In this document: piece by piece, positions 45,669-57,102 of the stretch
How the letters are laid out: each line of letters begins with the position of its first letter
How positions within the stretch are numbered: the stretch's first letter is position 1
NCBI RefSeq assembly: GCF_013364215.1
Contig: NZ_CP054923.1
Span: 2,046,001-2,110,000, forward strand
Origin: Verrucosispora sp. NA02020
GTDB lineage: Bacteria > Actinomycetota > Actinomycetes > Mycobacteriales > Micromonosporaceae
DNA: 64,000 bases
Direction of reading: 5' to 3'
The notes under the pieces: model-generated
Databases searched by the model: none
Seen by the model: the letters and a program-made list of their open reading frames with translations, nothing else
Told to the model about the DNA's origin: nothing
Position numbers and translations under genes: made by a program

Positions 45669-46367
45669 ATGTTGCTGCGTGTACGGGTCACCCTGCCGGA
45701 CCGTCCAGGCACGCTCGGTCAGGTGGCGCGCACCCTCGGGGTATCAGGCGCGGACATCGTCCAGGTGGTCGTCCTGGAACGGCTCGGCGGCCGGGCGGTC
45801 GACGACTTCACCGTGGTCTGGCCGGGCGCCGCCCGGGTGGAACGGTTGCTGGCCGGTCTGGCCGCGATCCCGGGCGTACGCGTCGACGGGGTGTGGCGGG
45901 CGATCGGCGCGCCCACCACCACCGGGCAGGACGCGGAACTGCTGGCCCAGGTCGCCGCCAACCCGGCCGACGGGCTGGCCACCCTCGTCGACGCGGTACC
46001 CGGACTGCTCGCCGCCGAGTGGTCCGTGGCCGCGGTCGTACCGGTCGACTGGGCCTCCCGCACCGGCGGCGGCGGAGCGACGGTCGGGCACGCGAGCTGG
46101 CGTACGCCGATGCCGCCCCGGCTGCCGGAGGTGACCCCGCTGCGCGCCCGGTCGATGACCATGCCCGACGGCAGCCACTTCGCCATCGCGCCGTTCGGTC
46201 GCGCCGGACTGGTCCTCGTGGTCTCCCGCGAGCACAACGAGACGTTGACCCCGGCCGCCTTCCACAGCACCGAGGTCGACCGGCTCGCCCAGCTGGTCCG
46301 GGCCAGCGCGGTGATCCTCGGCGACCGGCTCGACCTGGTCGGCTCCCCGACCGTCGCCACCCCCTGA
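45669..46367 (+). CDS. ACT-domain amino acid-binding protein
   Basis: A 232-residue protein whose first 70 residues form an ACT domain (MLLRVRVTLPDRPGTLGQVARTLGVSGADIVQVVV). The rest lacks the GNAT signature of the next gene but has similar spacing. It may sense an amino acid and pair with the ACT-GNAT protein downstream. ATG at 45669 is used, with GGAGG 8-9 bases before it. Confidence 0.85.
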   Translation: MLLRVRVTLPDRPGTLGQVARTLGVSGADIVQVVVLERLGGRAVDDFTVVWPGAARVERLLAGLAAIPGVRVDGVWRAIGAPTTTGQDAELLAQVAANPADGLATLVDAVPGLLAAEWSVAAVVPVDWASRTGGGGATVGHASWRTPMPPRLPEVTPLRARSMTMPDGSHFAIAPFGRAGLVLVVSREHNETLTPAAFHSTEVDRLAQLVRASAVILGDRLDLVGSPTVATP

Positions 46368-46478
46368 CCGGCCGCGACCTGGTGTGACGCAGACCGCAGG
46401 GCCCGTGGCCGCTGGACACGACGGGGCAACCGGCCGGCAACAGCGGCAGGCCAGAGTGACAGGTGAAAGGAGGCGACC

Positions 46479-47540
46479 ATGACGCTGTGGCGGATCCGGG
46501 CCACCGTGGACGACCGACCGGGCTACCTGTCGGTGCTCACGGCGAGCCTCGCGCTACGTGGGGTCAACATCCTCACCGTGCAGGTGCACACCACCGAACG
46601 TGGCGCCGTCGACGACTTCCTCGTGGACGCGCCGGACACCCTCGACGAAGCGGGTCTGATCGCCGCCGTGGAACGGGGCCGGGGCCGGGACTGCTGGGTG
46701 GCGCGCAGCGAGGCGCGCGGCCTGGCGGACCAGCCGACCCGCGTACTCGGGCTGGCCACCCGGCTGGTCCACGACCCGGACGCCACCGGCGAGGTGCTGC
46801 GTGCCCTCCTCGGCGCGGACGAGGTGACCTGGCGTCCGGCACTCGCCGAGATGCGTATCGGAGTCGACGAGGCGACGATGCTGCTGGCCGACCCCAACGG
46901 CGGCTCCTACCTGCTGCGCCGGGTCGCGCCGAGCTTCACGCCCGCCGAGTACGCCCGCGCGCAGGCCCTGCTGGAGCTGGGCGCCACCGCCGCCCGCCGC
47001 ACCACCGAGCAGGTCACCGTGGTCCTGCCCGACGGCGCCGAGCTGACCGTACGCCCCGCCGTCGCCGACGACCTGGCGGCCGTGACCGAACTGCACGAGG
47101 CATGCTCGGCGGACACCCGCCAACGCCGCTACCTTGGCGGTGCCTGCCTGCCCACTCCGGCCCGGATGCGTCAGCTCCTGGAACCGGCGCGTGGGCAGAC
47201 CCTGATCGCCGCGACGACCGGCTCCGACGGGGCGGCGGAGTCGGTCGTCGCGATGGCGAACCTGCTCGCCGAGGGCGACGAGGCCGAGGTGGCCCTGCTG
47301 GTCCGCGACGACTGGCAGCGGCGCGGCCTCGGCTCGACCCTGCTGCGCCGGTTGACCCGGCAGGCCGAGTCCGCCGGGTACGCGGCCATGGTGCTGCACA
47401 TCCAGGCGGACAACACGGCCATGCTGCGTACCCTGCGTCGGCTGGCCCGACCCACCACCGCCGACCGCGACGGCTCCCTGCTCACCATGACGGTCCCCCT
47501 CGGGGCCGAGGTGTCGGCGGCGACGGAACGCGCCGGCTGA
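46479..47540 (+). CDS. ACT-GNAT amino acid-sensing protein lysine acetyltransferase (Kat-like)
   Basis: A 353-residue fusion: an N-terminal ACT domain (about 1-75, RIRATVDDRPGYLSVLTASLALRGVNIL) and a C-terminal GNAT (about 190-350, with LLVRDDWQRRGLGSTLLRRL as acetyl-CoA loop). This is the architecture of the Micromonospora aurantiaca enzyme MaKat, which is allosterically controlled by amino acids and acetylates acetyl-CoA synthetase. Identity as its orthologue is likely but not tested. A strong hairpin follows. AAAGGAGG lies just upstream of the ATG. Confidence 0.9.
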   Translation: MTLWRIRATVDDRPGYLSVLTASLALRGVNILTVQVHTTERGAVDDFLVDAPDTLDEAGLIAAVERGRGRDCWVARSEARGLADQPTRVLGLATRLVHDPDATGEVLRALLGADEVTWRPALAEMRIGVDEATMLLADPNGGSYLLRRVAPSFTPAEYARAQALLELGATAARRTTEQVTVVLPDGAELTVRPAVADDLAAVTELHEACSADTRQRRYLGGACLPTPARMRQLLEPARGQTLIAATTGSDGAAESVVAMANLLAEGDEAEVALLVRDDWQRRGLGSTLLRRLTRQAESAGYAAMVLHIQADNTAMLRTLRRLARPTTADRDGSLLTMTVPLGAEVSAATERAG

Positions 47541-47578
47541 CAGCACAGACGACCGACCTCCGGTGCGGAGGACGGTGA

Positions 47579-47615
47579 GGTGGGCGGGACTCCCGATGCG
47601 GGAGCCCCGCCCACC
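47579..47615 (+). terminator. Hairpin terminator of the ACT-GNAT gene
   Basis: GGTGGGCGGGACTCCC (47579-47594) pairs with GGGAGCCCCGCCCACC (47600-47615), one mismatch, followed by GCCCTTTCCC. Confidence 0.8.
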
Positions 47616-47714
47616 GCCCTTTCCCGTCCCTCACGCGCGTGTTGCGGCCGTCGTGTGCCGTGTCGCGCGTGGTGCCGTGTCGCGCGCTCTGCCGCGGCGC
47701 GCGCTCTGCTGCGT

Positions 47715-47785
47715 CGATCATGGAGTTGTGGTGCCCGTTGTCTGATGAAACGCCCCTGTTTGTCGATGCCACAACTCCATGATCG
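47715..47785. repeat. Perfect 17-bp inverted repeat
   Basis: Arms CGATCATGGAGTTGTGG (47715-47731) and CCACAACTCCATGATCG (47769-47785), spacer of 37 bases. The motif GATCATGGAGTTGTGG looks like one of the dispersed elements common in this group, but only one pair is in the window. Confidence 0.75.
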
Positions 47786-47881
47786 GCGGGGGTGGTGGCT
47801 GGCGGGGAGGTGTTGGGGCGGCTGGGGACGGGGAGAGCGCCCGGCCCCGGTGGGGCGAGCGCTCTCGGATGTCCGCAGTGG

Positions 47882-48076
47882 TCAGGCTCGTTTGGCGAGT
47901 TGGGCGACGAACGCCTGCCATGCGGTGGGATCGAAGGCCAGGGCGGGACCACTCGGGTCCTTGGAGTCCCGGACGCCGACGATGTCCGGCAGATTGTCGG
48001 TGACTTCCACGCAGTTCCCGCCGTTGGAGCTGCTCCGAGTGCTTGTGCGCCAGTGGGCGCCGGTCAGGTCAGCCAT
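47882..48076 (-). CDS. DUF397-domain protein
   Basis: A 64-residue DUF397 protein (WRTSTRSSSNGGNCVEV, VRDSKDPSGPALAFD, WQAFVA). It pairs with the upstream XRE regulator, overlapping it by 13 bases, as in WhiJ/BldB-type loci of actinobacteria. Members are small regulators often encoded next to a DNA-binding partner. Confidence 0.9.
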   Translation of the reverse strand: MADLTGAHWRTSTRSSSNGGNCVEVTDNLPDIVGVRDSKDPSGPALAFDPTAWQAFVAQLAKRA

Positions 48077-48810
48077 TCCCGCGCTCTCAGAAACTCGATG
48101 GACTGGTCACGCGGAAGCGCCACCGACCTCACGGTATCCCAGACGGCCCAGAGTGGAGCCACCTCATTGGTGATCCGTCCCTGGGCCTGATCGTCCAGGT
48201 AGCCGACGTCGTCCCCGTCCGCAGTCGTGGCGATAACGAACGGCCCGGCCTGGCCCGGGTGTAGACCGGCCGTCAGTGGAACGATATGCACCATGACGTT
48301 CGGCCGCTGCGCCATGGTGATCAGGCGGTCGAGTTGAGGTCCCACGACCTTCTGTGTGCCCCGGCGTAACGCGGCTTCGTCGATCACGAAGACCGCGAGC
48401 GGTGGTCGAGGCCGCTCGAACACCGCTGACTGCCGCTCCATCCTGAGTGCGACGAGGCTTTCGGTGTCGGCCATCAGGGGCCCGGAGGCGAGCACGGCCT
48501 GCGCGTATTCCTCGGTTTGTAGAAGCCCCGGAATCACCGACGACTCGTAACAGCGGAGTCCGGTCGCTTCCCGTTCGAGCTGCGTCCACGGCAGGAACCA
48601 CGCGGGCTCCTTACGTCGCAGTGCGTCCGGCCAAAGGTCCTCTATGTCCCGCCGCAGGATTTCTGCCACGAGGGCACGATGACGCATCTGCGGAACGCGT
48701 CCCTGGCTGACCCATCGCGCAGCGGTTTTCGGATCTACTCCGATCTGAGCTGCGAGGCTGTCGGCGGTCTCCCCGGCCGCTGCCATTGCGAGCTGAACAG
48801 CCCGATTCAT
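48064..48810 (-). CDS. XRE-family DNA-binding regulator with DUF5753
   Basis: A 248-residue WhiJ-like protein: an N-terminal helix-turn-helix (SLAAQIGVDPKTAARWVSQG), then a DUF5753 domain from about 80 on (SSVIPGLLQTEEYAQAVL and later YLDDQAQGRI). It probably controls the DUF397 partner and other genes in development or phage/host response. ATG at 48810 is used because GGAGCAGGGG lies just upstream; an in-frame ATG at 48828 adds six residues. Confidence 0.9.
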   Translation of the reverse strand: MNRAVQLAMAAAGETADSLAAQIGVDPKTAARWVSQGRVPQMRHRALVAEILRRDIEDLWPDALRRKEPAWFLPWTQLEREATGLRCYESSVIPGLLQTEEYAQAVLASGPLMADTESLVALRMERQSAVFERPRPPLAVFVIDEAALRRGTQKVVGPQLDRLITMAQRPNVMVHIVPLTAGLHPGQAGPFVIATTADGDDVGYLDDQAQGRITNEVAPLWAVWDTVRSVALPRDQSIEFLRAREWLT

Positions 48811-49020
48811 CCCCTGCTCCAAACACATCGTCCAGAATGTCTTCGGTACACACTCCTACGCGGTGTAACTGCCCCGCAACCCTTGGCAAGGTCTTGTTCA
48901 GATGGCGCGTTCGGTGGAGGTCAATCCCCCTAACCCGGCGGGCGCGTTCGTCCCGGGGGTCGCCGCCGGGCGAGCATCCGCGGCGGCCCCCGGTCCACCG
49001 AGGCGGCGAGGGAGGCTCCC

Positions 49021-49368
49021 GTGTCCACACCGAGACCGACGAACGATGTCCCGCCGTCGCGCTGGTCCGCACCCACCGATGGATCGCCATCTGTACCGTC
49101 GCTCGCCGCAGTGCTCGGTGGGGAAGCACTCGGCACCGTGGCGGTGGGGGACGTGATCCGGGTGCCGGAGGGGGCGTACCTGCCCGGGGTGGGAGAGCTG
49201 CTGCTCTACGTGGCCGAGGTGATCGGCCGGGCGCAGCAGCAGGACGGCCACGTGTGGGCCGAGGTGAGCGGGCATGCGGTGCAGGGGGACGGGACGCTCC
49301 AGGTCCGCCGCCGGTACGCCCGGGTGCGGGTGGACCAGGCTGTGGTCGTACCGCGTCGTGCCTGGTGA
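49021..49368 (+). CDS. Small protein of unknown function (first of a pair)
   Basis: A 115-residue protein. The N-terminal 35 residues are Ser/Pro-rich and disordered; the rest (TVAVGDVIRVPEGAYLPG, LLLYVAEVIG) looks like a beta-rich small domain. No family recognised. Its last 11 bases overlap the next gene. GTG start; ribosome site GAGGGAGG before it. Confidence 0.65.
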   Translation: MSTPRPTNDVPPSRWSAPTDGSPSVPSLAAVLGGEALGTVAVGDVIRVPEGAYLPGVGELLLYVAEVIGRAQQQDGHVWAEVSGHAVQGDGTLQVRRRYARVRVDQAVVVPRRAW

Positions 49369-49678
49369 GCGGCGTCGGCCGGACGGGACGCCGGTGGTCG
49401 AGCCCGGTGTGTACCTGTTGACCCGCGAGGCGGGTCCGCAGTTTCGCACGCCGATCGTGGTGCGGGTCGTCCGCGAGCAGGCCGACTGGCATCCGCCGTA
49501 CGGCTGGACCTGGATCCAGTGTTACCAGCTCGACCGGTACGGAGACGCGGTCGAGAAGCGGCAGTTGTTCGTGATGCCCGCCGGGTTGCGGCGACTCGTG
49601 CTCGCCCCATCCCCGCACACCCGACCACACCGCCACGATCGTGCGGTACGGATGTCTATCTTGGACAGTTTCCGTTAG
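49358..49678 (+). CDS. Small protein of unknown function (second of a pair)
   Basis: A 106-residue protein; the middle (EPGVYLLTREAGPQF, VVRVVREQADWHPPYGW) suggests a small beta-rich domain. No family recognised. The final residues MSILDSFR and the stop codon lie inside the perfect palindrome at 49658-49702, so the C-terminus is supplied by that element. The original end may have been elsewhere. Confidence 0.6.
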   Translation: MPGERRRPDGTPVVEPGVYLLTREAGPQFRTPIVVRVVREQADWHPPYGWTWIQCYQLDRYGDAVEKRQLFVMPAGLRRLVLAPSPHTRPHRHDRAVRMSILDSFR

Positions 49679-49702
49679 CTCCTAACGGAAACTGTCCAAG
49701 AT
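49658..49702. repeat. Perfect 21-bp palindromic element, family B
   Basis: ATCTTGGACAGTTTCCGTTA (49658-49677) and its complement (49683-49702) form a 21-bp perfect stem with a 3-base loop. A degenerate copy lies at about 54034-54070. It could be a terminator or a mobile hairpin element. Confidence 0.85.
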
Positions 49703-49788
49703 TGCCGTCGCCGCAGTACGGCCGTCGCCGGCTGCCGACGACGACGGACCCGCCGCACTCGCCGCCGCAGATGGAACCAGCCGCGAGG

Positions 49789-50505
49789 TCAGCGGGGTAC
49801 GTCGGCGGTGGCGCGGGCGGCGGCGAAGCGGGTGGCCTGGGGGTGGAATCCCTGGTAGTTGACGTGTGCGGCGAAGCTGAATCCGCCCTGGCAGAAGCGG
49901 TCGTTGGCGTTGCAGTACGACTGGATGCGGTCGGCGAAGCCGTTCAGTCGCCCCGCGCCCCGGGGGAAGATGCCGGAGCGTCGGCCGTCGGTGACGTTGA
50001 AGGGTTCACCGGCGGTGAAGGAGGGGTCGCCGAAGAGGAGGACTGACGAGACCCGGGTGGCGAGGTCGGCGGAGAGGCCGGCACGACTGCCGGTGCCGGC
50101 CAGCGCGTCGCCCATCACGTCGGCGCCCTGGGAGTAGCCCATCAGGACGAAGCGGGTGCCGGGGCACTGCGCGGCGGTCGCGGTCATCACCCGCTGCACC
50201 TCGGTGACGCCCTGGCGGACGCTGGCGACGTAGTTGCCGGAGGCCGGGTAGTCCAGCGGGGTGGTGCGGACGGTCTGCGGCAGGTCCCGGGTGATCTGCC
50301 GGGCCAGCGGCGTCAGCACGATGCCGAGGCCGGGGCGTTCGGTGGTGCCGCGTGCGCCGATGACCTCCAGGTCGGGGCAGGTGTTGCGGGGTGCCTCGGC
50401 GGCGAAGGTCATCGGGGCGATCGCGAGCCCGGCGAGGGCCACCACCCCGACCGCCACCAGGGCCAGCAGGCGTGTCCGACGTGTCCGACGGTGTCGTCCG
50501 CGCAT
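49789..50505 (-). CDS. Secreted cutinase-family esterase
   Basis: A 238-residue secreted esterase. After a basic signal peptide (about 1-36) the protein has CPDLEVIGARGT with the oxyanion region, the nucleophile GYSQG (in FVLMGYSQGADVM), the acid in CNANDRFCQG and the histidine in FAAHVNYQG. Cutinases hydrolyse cutin or other surface esters. Next to a cellulase it fits plant-matter degradation. Four cysteines could form two disulfides. Confidence 0.93.
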   Translation of the reverse strand: MRGRHRRTRRTRLLALVAVGVVALAGLAIAPMTFAAEAPRNTCPDLEVIGARGTTERPGLGIVLTPLARQITRDLPQTVRTTPLDYPASGNYVASVRQGVTEVQRVMTATAAQCPGTRFVLMGYSQGADVMGDALAGTGSRAGLSADLATRVSSVLLFGDPSFTAGEPFNVTDGRRSGIFPRGAGRLNGFADRIQSYCNANDRFCQGGFSFAAHVNYQGFHPQATRFAAARATADVPR

Positions 50506-50638
50506 TGTTCAGCTCCTTTTCCCAGGTCGACAGGGGTGCCGTTGGGTACGGGAGCGGTCGGCGTGCGGGTGGATCTTATGGATGTTCACACAATCTGCAC
50601 TGATGGTGAACCGATCGGGGTGTCGGCGCGTGCTGGAG

Positions 50639-50677
50639 GGGCGGTGTGGCCGAGCACGTCGGCCGGCCACACCGCCC
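50639..50677. terminator. Hairpin terminator after the GH9 cellulase gene
   Basis: GCGGTGTGGCCG (50641-50652) pairs with CGGCCACACCGC (50664-50675), plus two flanking GC pairs. It lies just downstream of the minus-strand cellulase stop at 50684. Confidence 0.7.
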
Positions 50678-50683
50678 CCGGGA

Positions 50684-54073
<3,390 letters not shown>

Positions 54074-55033
54074 TCACGAGTCCGGACGCCAACCGGCGGC
54101 GACGAGGGCGCGGCGGACCGTGTCGGCGACCTGGTCGGGGTGGGCGCGTACCAGCCAGGCGGGAAAGCGCAGGATACGGTCACCCGTCGTCCAGACGTCG
54201 TTCTGCCGCTGCATGTCCGCCGCCCACTGGCGTACGTCCATGTGGTGCGCCCCGTCGATCTCCACATGGATCCGCCACTCGCGCCAGTACGCGTCGAGCC
54301 AGCGCGTACGACCGGTGGTGTCGGTTCGTCGCTCCTGTAGGTCCGGTGCCGGCAGCCCGGCGCGGCGGCAGAGCCGGACGAAGTCGATCTCGCTGAGCGC
54401 CTGCGCGCCACCGGCGATGTCGTCGACGGTCTGCCGGATCAGTCGTCGCCGTGGTGCCCGGGGCAGGACGTCGAGCACGGCGGTGATCTCCTCGGGCAGT
54501 ACCCGTCTCTGCTGGCACCCGGCAGCCAGCACCTCCTGCGCCGCGCGGGTCGAAGGTGCCCAACTCGCCGCGTCCACCAGGGCACGTGCCGTGCTGGTCC
54601 GGGGCGGCCGGCCGACCTGAAGGTGGTCGGCGGGCAGCAGCGACGTCCGGTGCACCACCACGGCGGCCATGTCGAGCGGCAGCCGGCGCAGGGTGGTACG
54701 CCCGGACCGGCGGGTCGACGGCACGAGGACGTGCAGCGGCTCGGGCCGCAGGCCGCGTACTCCGGCCTCGGTAGCTGCGGTGGGACCGGCGAGGACCGCG
54801 CCGCGTCCGCAGGCCAGGACGGCCACCCAGAGTTGTTGGGTCCGGGTGAGTCGGCCGTTGCCGGAGAGCAGCAGGCCACGGCCGACGGAGCGCCATCGGC
54901 GGGAACGGACGAGACCCCGTAGCGTGCCCTCGGTCAGGACGGTCAGCGCCTGGGCGGTGGTGAGGACTCCGGCCTGCGCGAAGGCCAGCCACTCCAGCGG
55001 GTCGGCACGATCATCGGGTACGAGGGGCGGCAT
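54074..55033 (-). CDS. AbiEi-like antitoxin domain / DUF559 (Vsr-like) nuclease protein
   Basis: A 319-residue protein. The N-terminus (about 1-80) is an AbiEi antitoxin-type winged-helix region (LAFAQAGVLTTAQALTVL). The C-terminal third is a DUF559/Vsr-like nuclease fold: SEIDFVRLCRRAG, DAYWREWRIHVEIDGAHH, RQNDVWTTGDRILRF. Proteins of this kind are common in actinobacteria; cleavage has not been shown. The DG pair in VEIDGAHH is the expected acidic catalytic site. Confidence 0.8.
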   Translation of the reverse strand: MPPLVPDDRADPLEWLAFAQAGVLTTAQALTVLTEGTLRGLVRSRRWRSVGRGLLLSGNGRLTRTQQLWVAVLACGRGAVLAGPTAATEAGVRGLRPEPLHVLVPSTRRSGRTTLRRLPLDMAAVVVHRTSLLPADHLQVGRPPRTSTARALVDAASWAPSTRAAQEVLAAGCQQRRVLPEEITAVLDVLPRAPRRRLIRQTVDDIAGGAQALSEIDFVRLCRRAGLPAPDLQERRTDTTGRTRWLDAYWREWRIHVEIDGAHHMDVRQWAADMQRQNDVWTTGDRILRFPAWLVRAHPDQVADTVRRALVAAGWRPDS

Positions 55034-55096
55034 CGTCCGACTCTGGACATTCCAGCGGCGGGGCGCCAGCGGATTTCCGGTGCTGCGACGGCGGGG

Positions 55097-55154
55097 ATGT
55101 TAGGAAGGGCCCCCTGCTATACACGAGGCGTTAGCAGGGGGCCCTTCCTTACAT
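55097..55154. repeat. Dispersed palindromic element, family A copy 4
   Basis: Best copy: a 23-bp stem with one mismatch (ATGTTAGGAAGGGCCCCCTG at 55097-55116 pairs with the segment at 55135-55154) and loop TACACGAGGCGT. It lies between two minus-strand genes. Confidence 0.88.
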
Positions 55155-55205
55155 AACACCCAGCGCACCCATCAGAAGCGCGCGAGGGTCGCGGTCCGGG
55201 TGGGG

Positions 55206-55712
55206 TCAGCGGAGGTCGTCGGCGAGCAGGTCCATCAGGAGGCCGTCGTGCCAGCGGCCGTCGGCGCCGCGCTCGTAGCGACGGAGGACGCCGACGGTGC
55301 GGAAGCCGGCCTTCGCGTACGCGCGGATCGCGGCGGTGTTGGCCGCCGCCGGGTCGATGGTGAAGCGGTGGTGGCCGTGGGCGTCGACCAGGTGCCGGAC
55401 CAGGGTGCGGATGGCGTCTCCGGCGAGGCCCCGGCCGCGTACCGACGGGTCGAGGAAGATGTCCAGTCCGGCGTGGCGGTAGTCGGGGTCGTTCTCGGCG
55501 TACCACTGGATCGCCCCGACCACCCGGTCGTCGTGCTCGACGACGTACACCTCAAGGTCGTCGTCGGCGAGGTCGGCCTCGACGGCGGCGGTCAGGTCGT
55601 CGTCGCCGCGCCACCAGCGACGGACCTCGGGCTCGGCACGGATGGCGGCGAGCGTGGGCACGTCGTCGGCCGTCGCCCGCCGCAGGGTCACCGTCTCTCC
55701 GCGCAACGTCAC
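55206..55712 (-). CDS. GNAT acetyltransferase, aminoglycoside 6'-N-acetyltransferase-like
   Basis: A 168-residue GNAT protein. It contains ETVTLRRATADDVPTLAAI, the acetyl-CoA loop DPSVRGRGLAGDAIRTLVRHL and the IRAYAKAGFRTVGVLRRYE end typical of AAC(6')-related and other small GNATs. Drug acetylation is only a possibility; a housekeeping role is as likely. Confidence 0.85.
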   Translation of the reverse strand: MTLRGETVTLRRATADDVPTLAAIRAEPEVRRWWRGDDDLTAAVEADLADDDLEVYVVEHDDRVVGAIQWYAENDPDYRHAGLDIFLDPSVRGRGLAGDAIRTLVRHLVDAHGHHRFTIDPAAANTAAIRAYAKAGFRTVGVLRRYERGADGRWHDGLLMDLLADDLR

Positions 55713-55715
55713 GCC

Positions 55716-55916
55716 TCAGCCTCGCTGTTCGCCGTGTTCGACGCAGGTGGCGGACCAGCCGACCGGCAGCACCTGCACCTTCATCCGGCGTCGGCATCCG
55801 GCGCAGTACCGGGGCGGTTCCAGGGTGCGGGCCGCCGCGCAGCCTTCGTGGTCGCCGACCGCCACGGCCTCACCGCAGCGGTCGCACCACGTCCCGACCA
55901 GCTCGCCCATCGGCAT
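55716..55916 (-). CDS. bsaP: Biotin synthase auxiliary protein BsaP
   Basis: A 66-residue cysteine-rich protein: [19 protein letters not shown] and CVEHG. This pattern and its position right after bioB (stop/start overlap TGATG) match BsaP, an iron-sulfur protein reported to help BioB in mycobacteria. The role in this organism is inferred from context. Confidence 0.9.
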   Translation of the reverse strand: MPMGELVGTWCDRCGEAVAVGDHEGCAAARTLEPPRYCAGCRRRMKVQVLPVGWSATCVEHGEQRG

Positions 55917-56911
55917 CAGAGCGTCGCCGACAGCGCCTTGACCGGCATCTTGAGGTCGTCGAGCAGCTTGAGGTCGTCGGTGGCCGGTCGACCGAGGGTG
56001 GTCAGGTAGTTGCCGACGATCACCGCGTTGATGCCGCCGAGCAGGCCGTCGCGGGTGCCCAGGTCACCGAGGGTGATCTCCCGGCCGCCCGCGTACCGCA
56101 GGATGGTGCGCGGCATGGCGAGCCGGAACGCGGCGATGGCGCGCAGCGCGTCCTTGCCCTCGACCACCGGACGGTCGCCGAGCGGGGTGCCCGGCCGGGG
56201 GTTGAGGAAGTTCAGCGGCACCTCGTGCGGGTCCAGTTCGGCGAGCTGGGCGGCGAACTCGGCCCGCTGCTCGACCGTCTCGCCGAGCCCGAGGATGCCG
56301 CCGCAGCAGACCTCCATGCCGGATTCGCGGACCATCCGCAGCGTCTCCCAGCGCTCCTCCCACGAGTGCGTGGTGACCACGTTCGGGAAGTACGACCGGC
56401 AGGTCTCCAGGTTGTGGTTGTACCGGTGCACACCCATGGCGACCAGCTCGTCGACCTGCTCCTGGCTGAGCATGCCGAGCGAGGCGGCGACCTGGATGTC
56501 GACCTCGGCCTTGATCGCGGCGACGCCCTCGCGCATCTGCGTCATCAGTCGCGCGTCCGGGCCGCGGACGGCGGCCACGATGCAGAACTCGGTCGCCCCG
56601 GTCGCGGCGGTCTGCTTGGCGGCCTCGACCAGCGACGGGATGTCCAGCCAGACCGACCGCACCGGCGAGGTGAACAGCCCGGACTGCGAGCAGAAGTGGC
56701 AGTCCTCCGGGCAGCCGCCGGTCTTCAGCGAGACGATGCCCTCGACCTCGACCTCCGGGCCGCACCAGCGCATCCGCACGTCGTGGGCGAGCTGGAGCGT
56801 GGCGGTCAGGTGCTCGTCGGGCAGGTTGAGCACCGCGAGGACACCGGCCTGGTCCAGGCCGACGCCACCCTCCAGCACCTGGGTACGGGCCTGGTCGAGG
56901 ATCTCTGGCAT
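55916..56911 (-). CDS. bioB: Biotin synthase BioB
   Basis: A 331-residue radical SAM enzyme that inserts sulfur into dethiobiotin. The 4Fe-4S cluster motif is CPEDCHFC (Cys67, Cys71, Cys74); further conserved stretches are [13 protein letters not shown] and [14 protein letters not shown] at 56911 is the family start; longer frames upstream are shadows. It overlaps bsaP by one base and is divergent from bioF. Confidence 0.96.
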   Translation of the reverse strand: MPEILDQARTQVLEGGVGLDQAGVLAVLNLPDEHLTATLQLAHDVRMRWCGPEVEVEGIVSLKTGGCPEDCHFCSQSGLFTSPVRSVWLDIPSLVEAAKQTAATGATEFCIVAAVRGPDARLMTQMREGVAAIKAEVDIQVAASLGMLSQEQVDELVAMGVHRYNHNLETCRSYFPNVVTTHSWEERWETLRMVRESGMEVCCGGILGLGETVEQRAEFAAQLAELDPHEVPLNFLNPRPGTPLGDRPVVEGKDALRAIAAFRLAMPRTILRYAGGREITLGDLGTRDGLLGGINAVIVGNYLTTLGRPATDDLKLLDDLKMPVKALSATL

Positions 56912-57102
56912 GGCACGTACCCTACAAGGCCGTCCGACGGGCGGAAACGTGCGCGGCCCCGCCCCGGTGCCCTCCGGCGAGCCGTACGGCGCCACGCCGG
57001 GGCGGCCCGGACGGGTGGTAACTTCGCCCGGCGGAAGCGCCCGGGGCGACGACGTGCGACCGGGCGACGACGCCTGACGGTGGAAACCGGCGGGGAAGGG
57101 GC

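Larger units (their letters stand above)
47541..47881. other. Intergenic region with terminator and long inverted repeat
   Basis: About 340 bases with no gene. Contains the kat hairpin (47579-47615), a low-complexity GCGCGC/CGTGTCGCG stretch (about 47640-47710) and a 17-bp inverted repeat, the last two probably dispersed elements. Confidence 0.6.
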
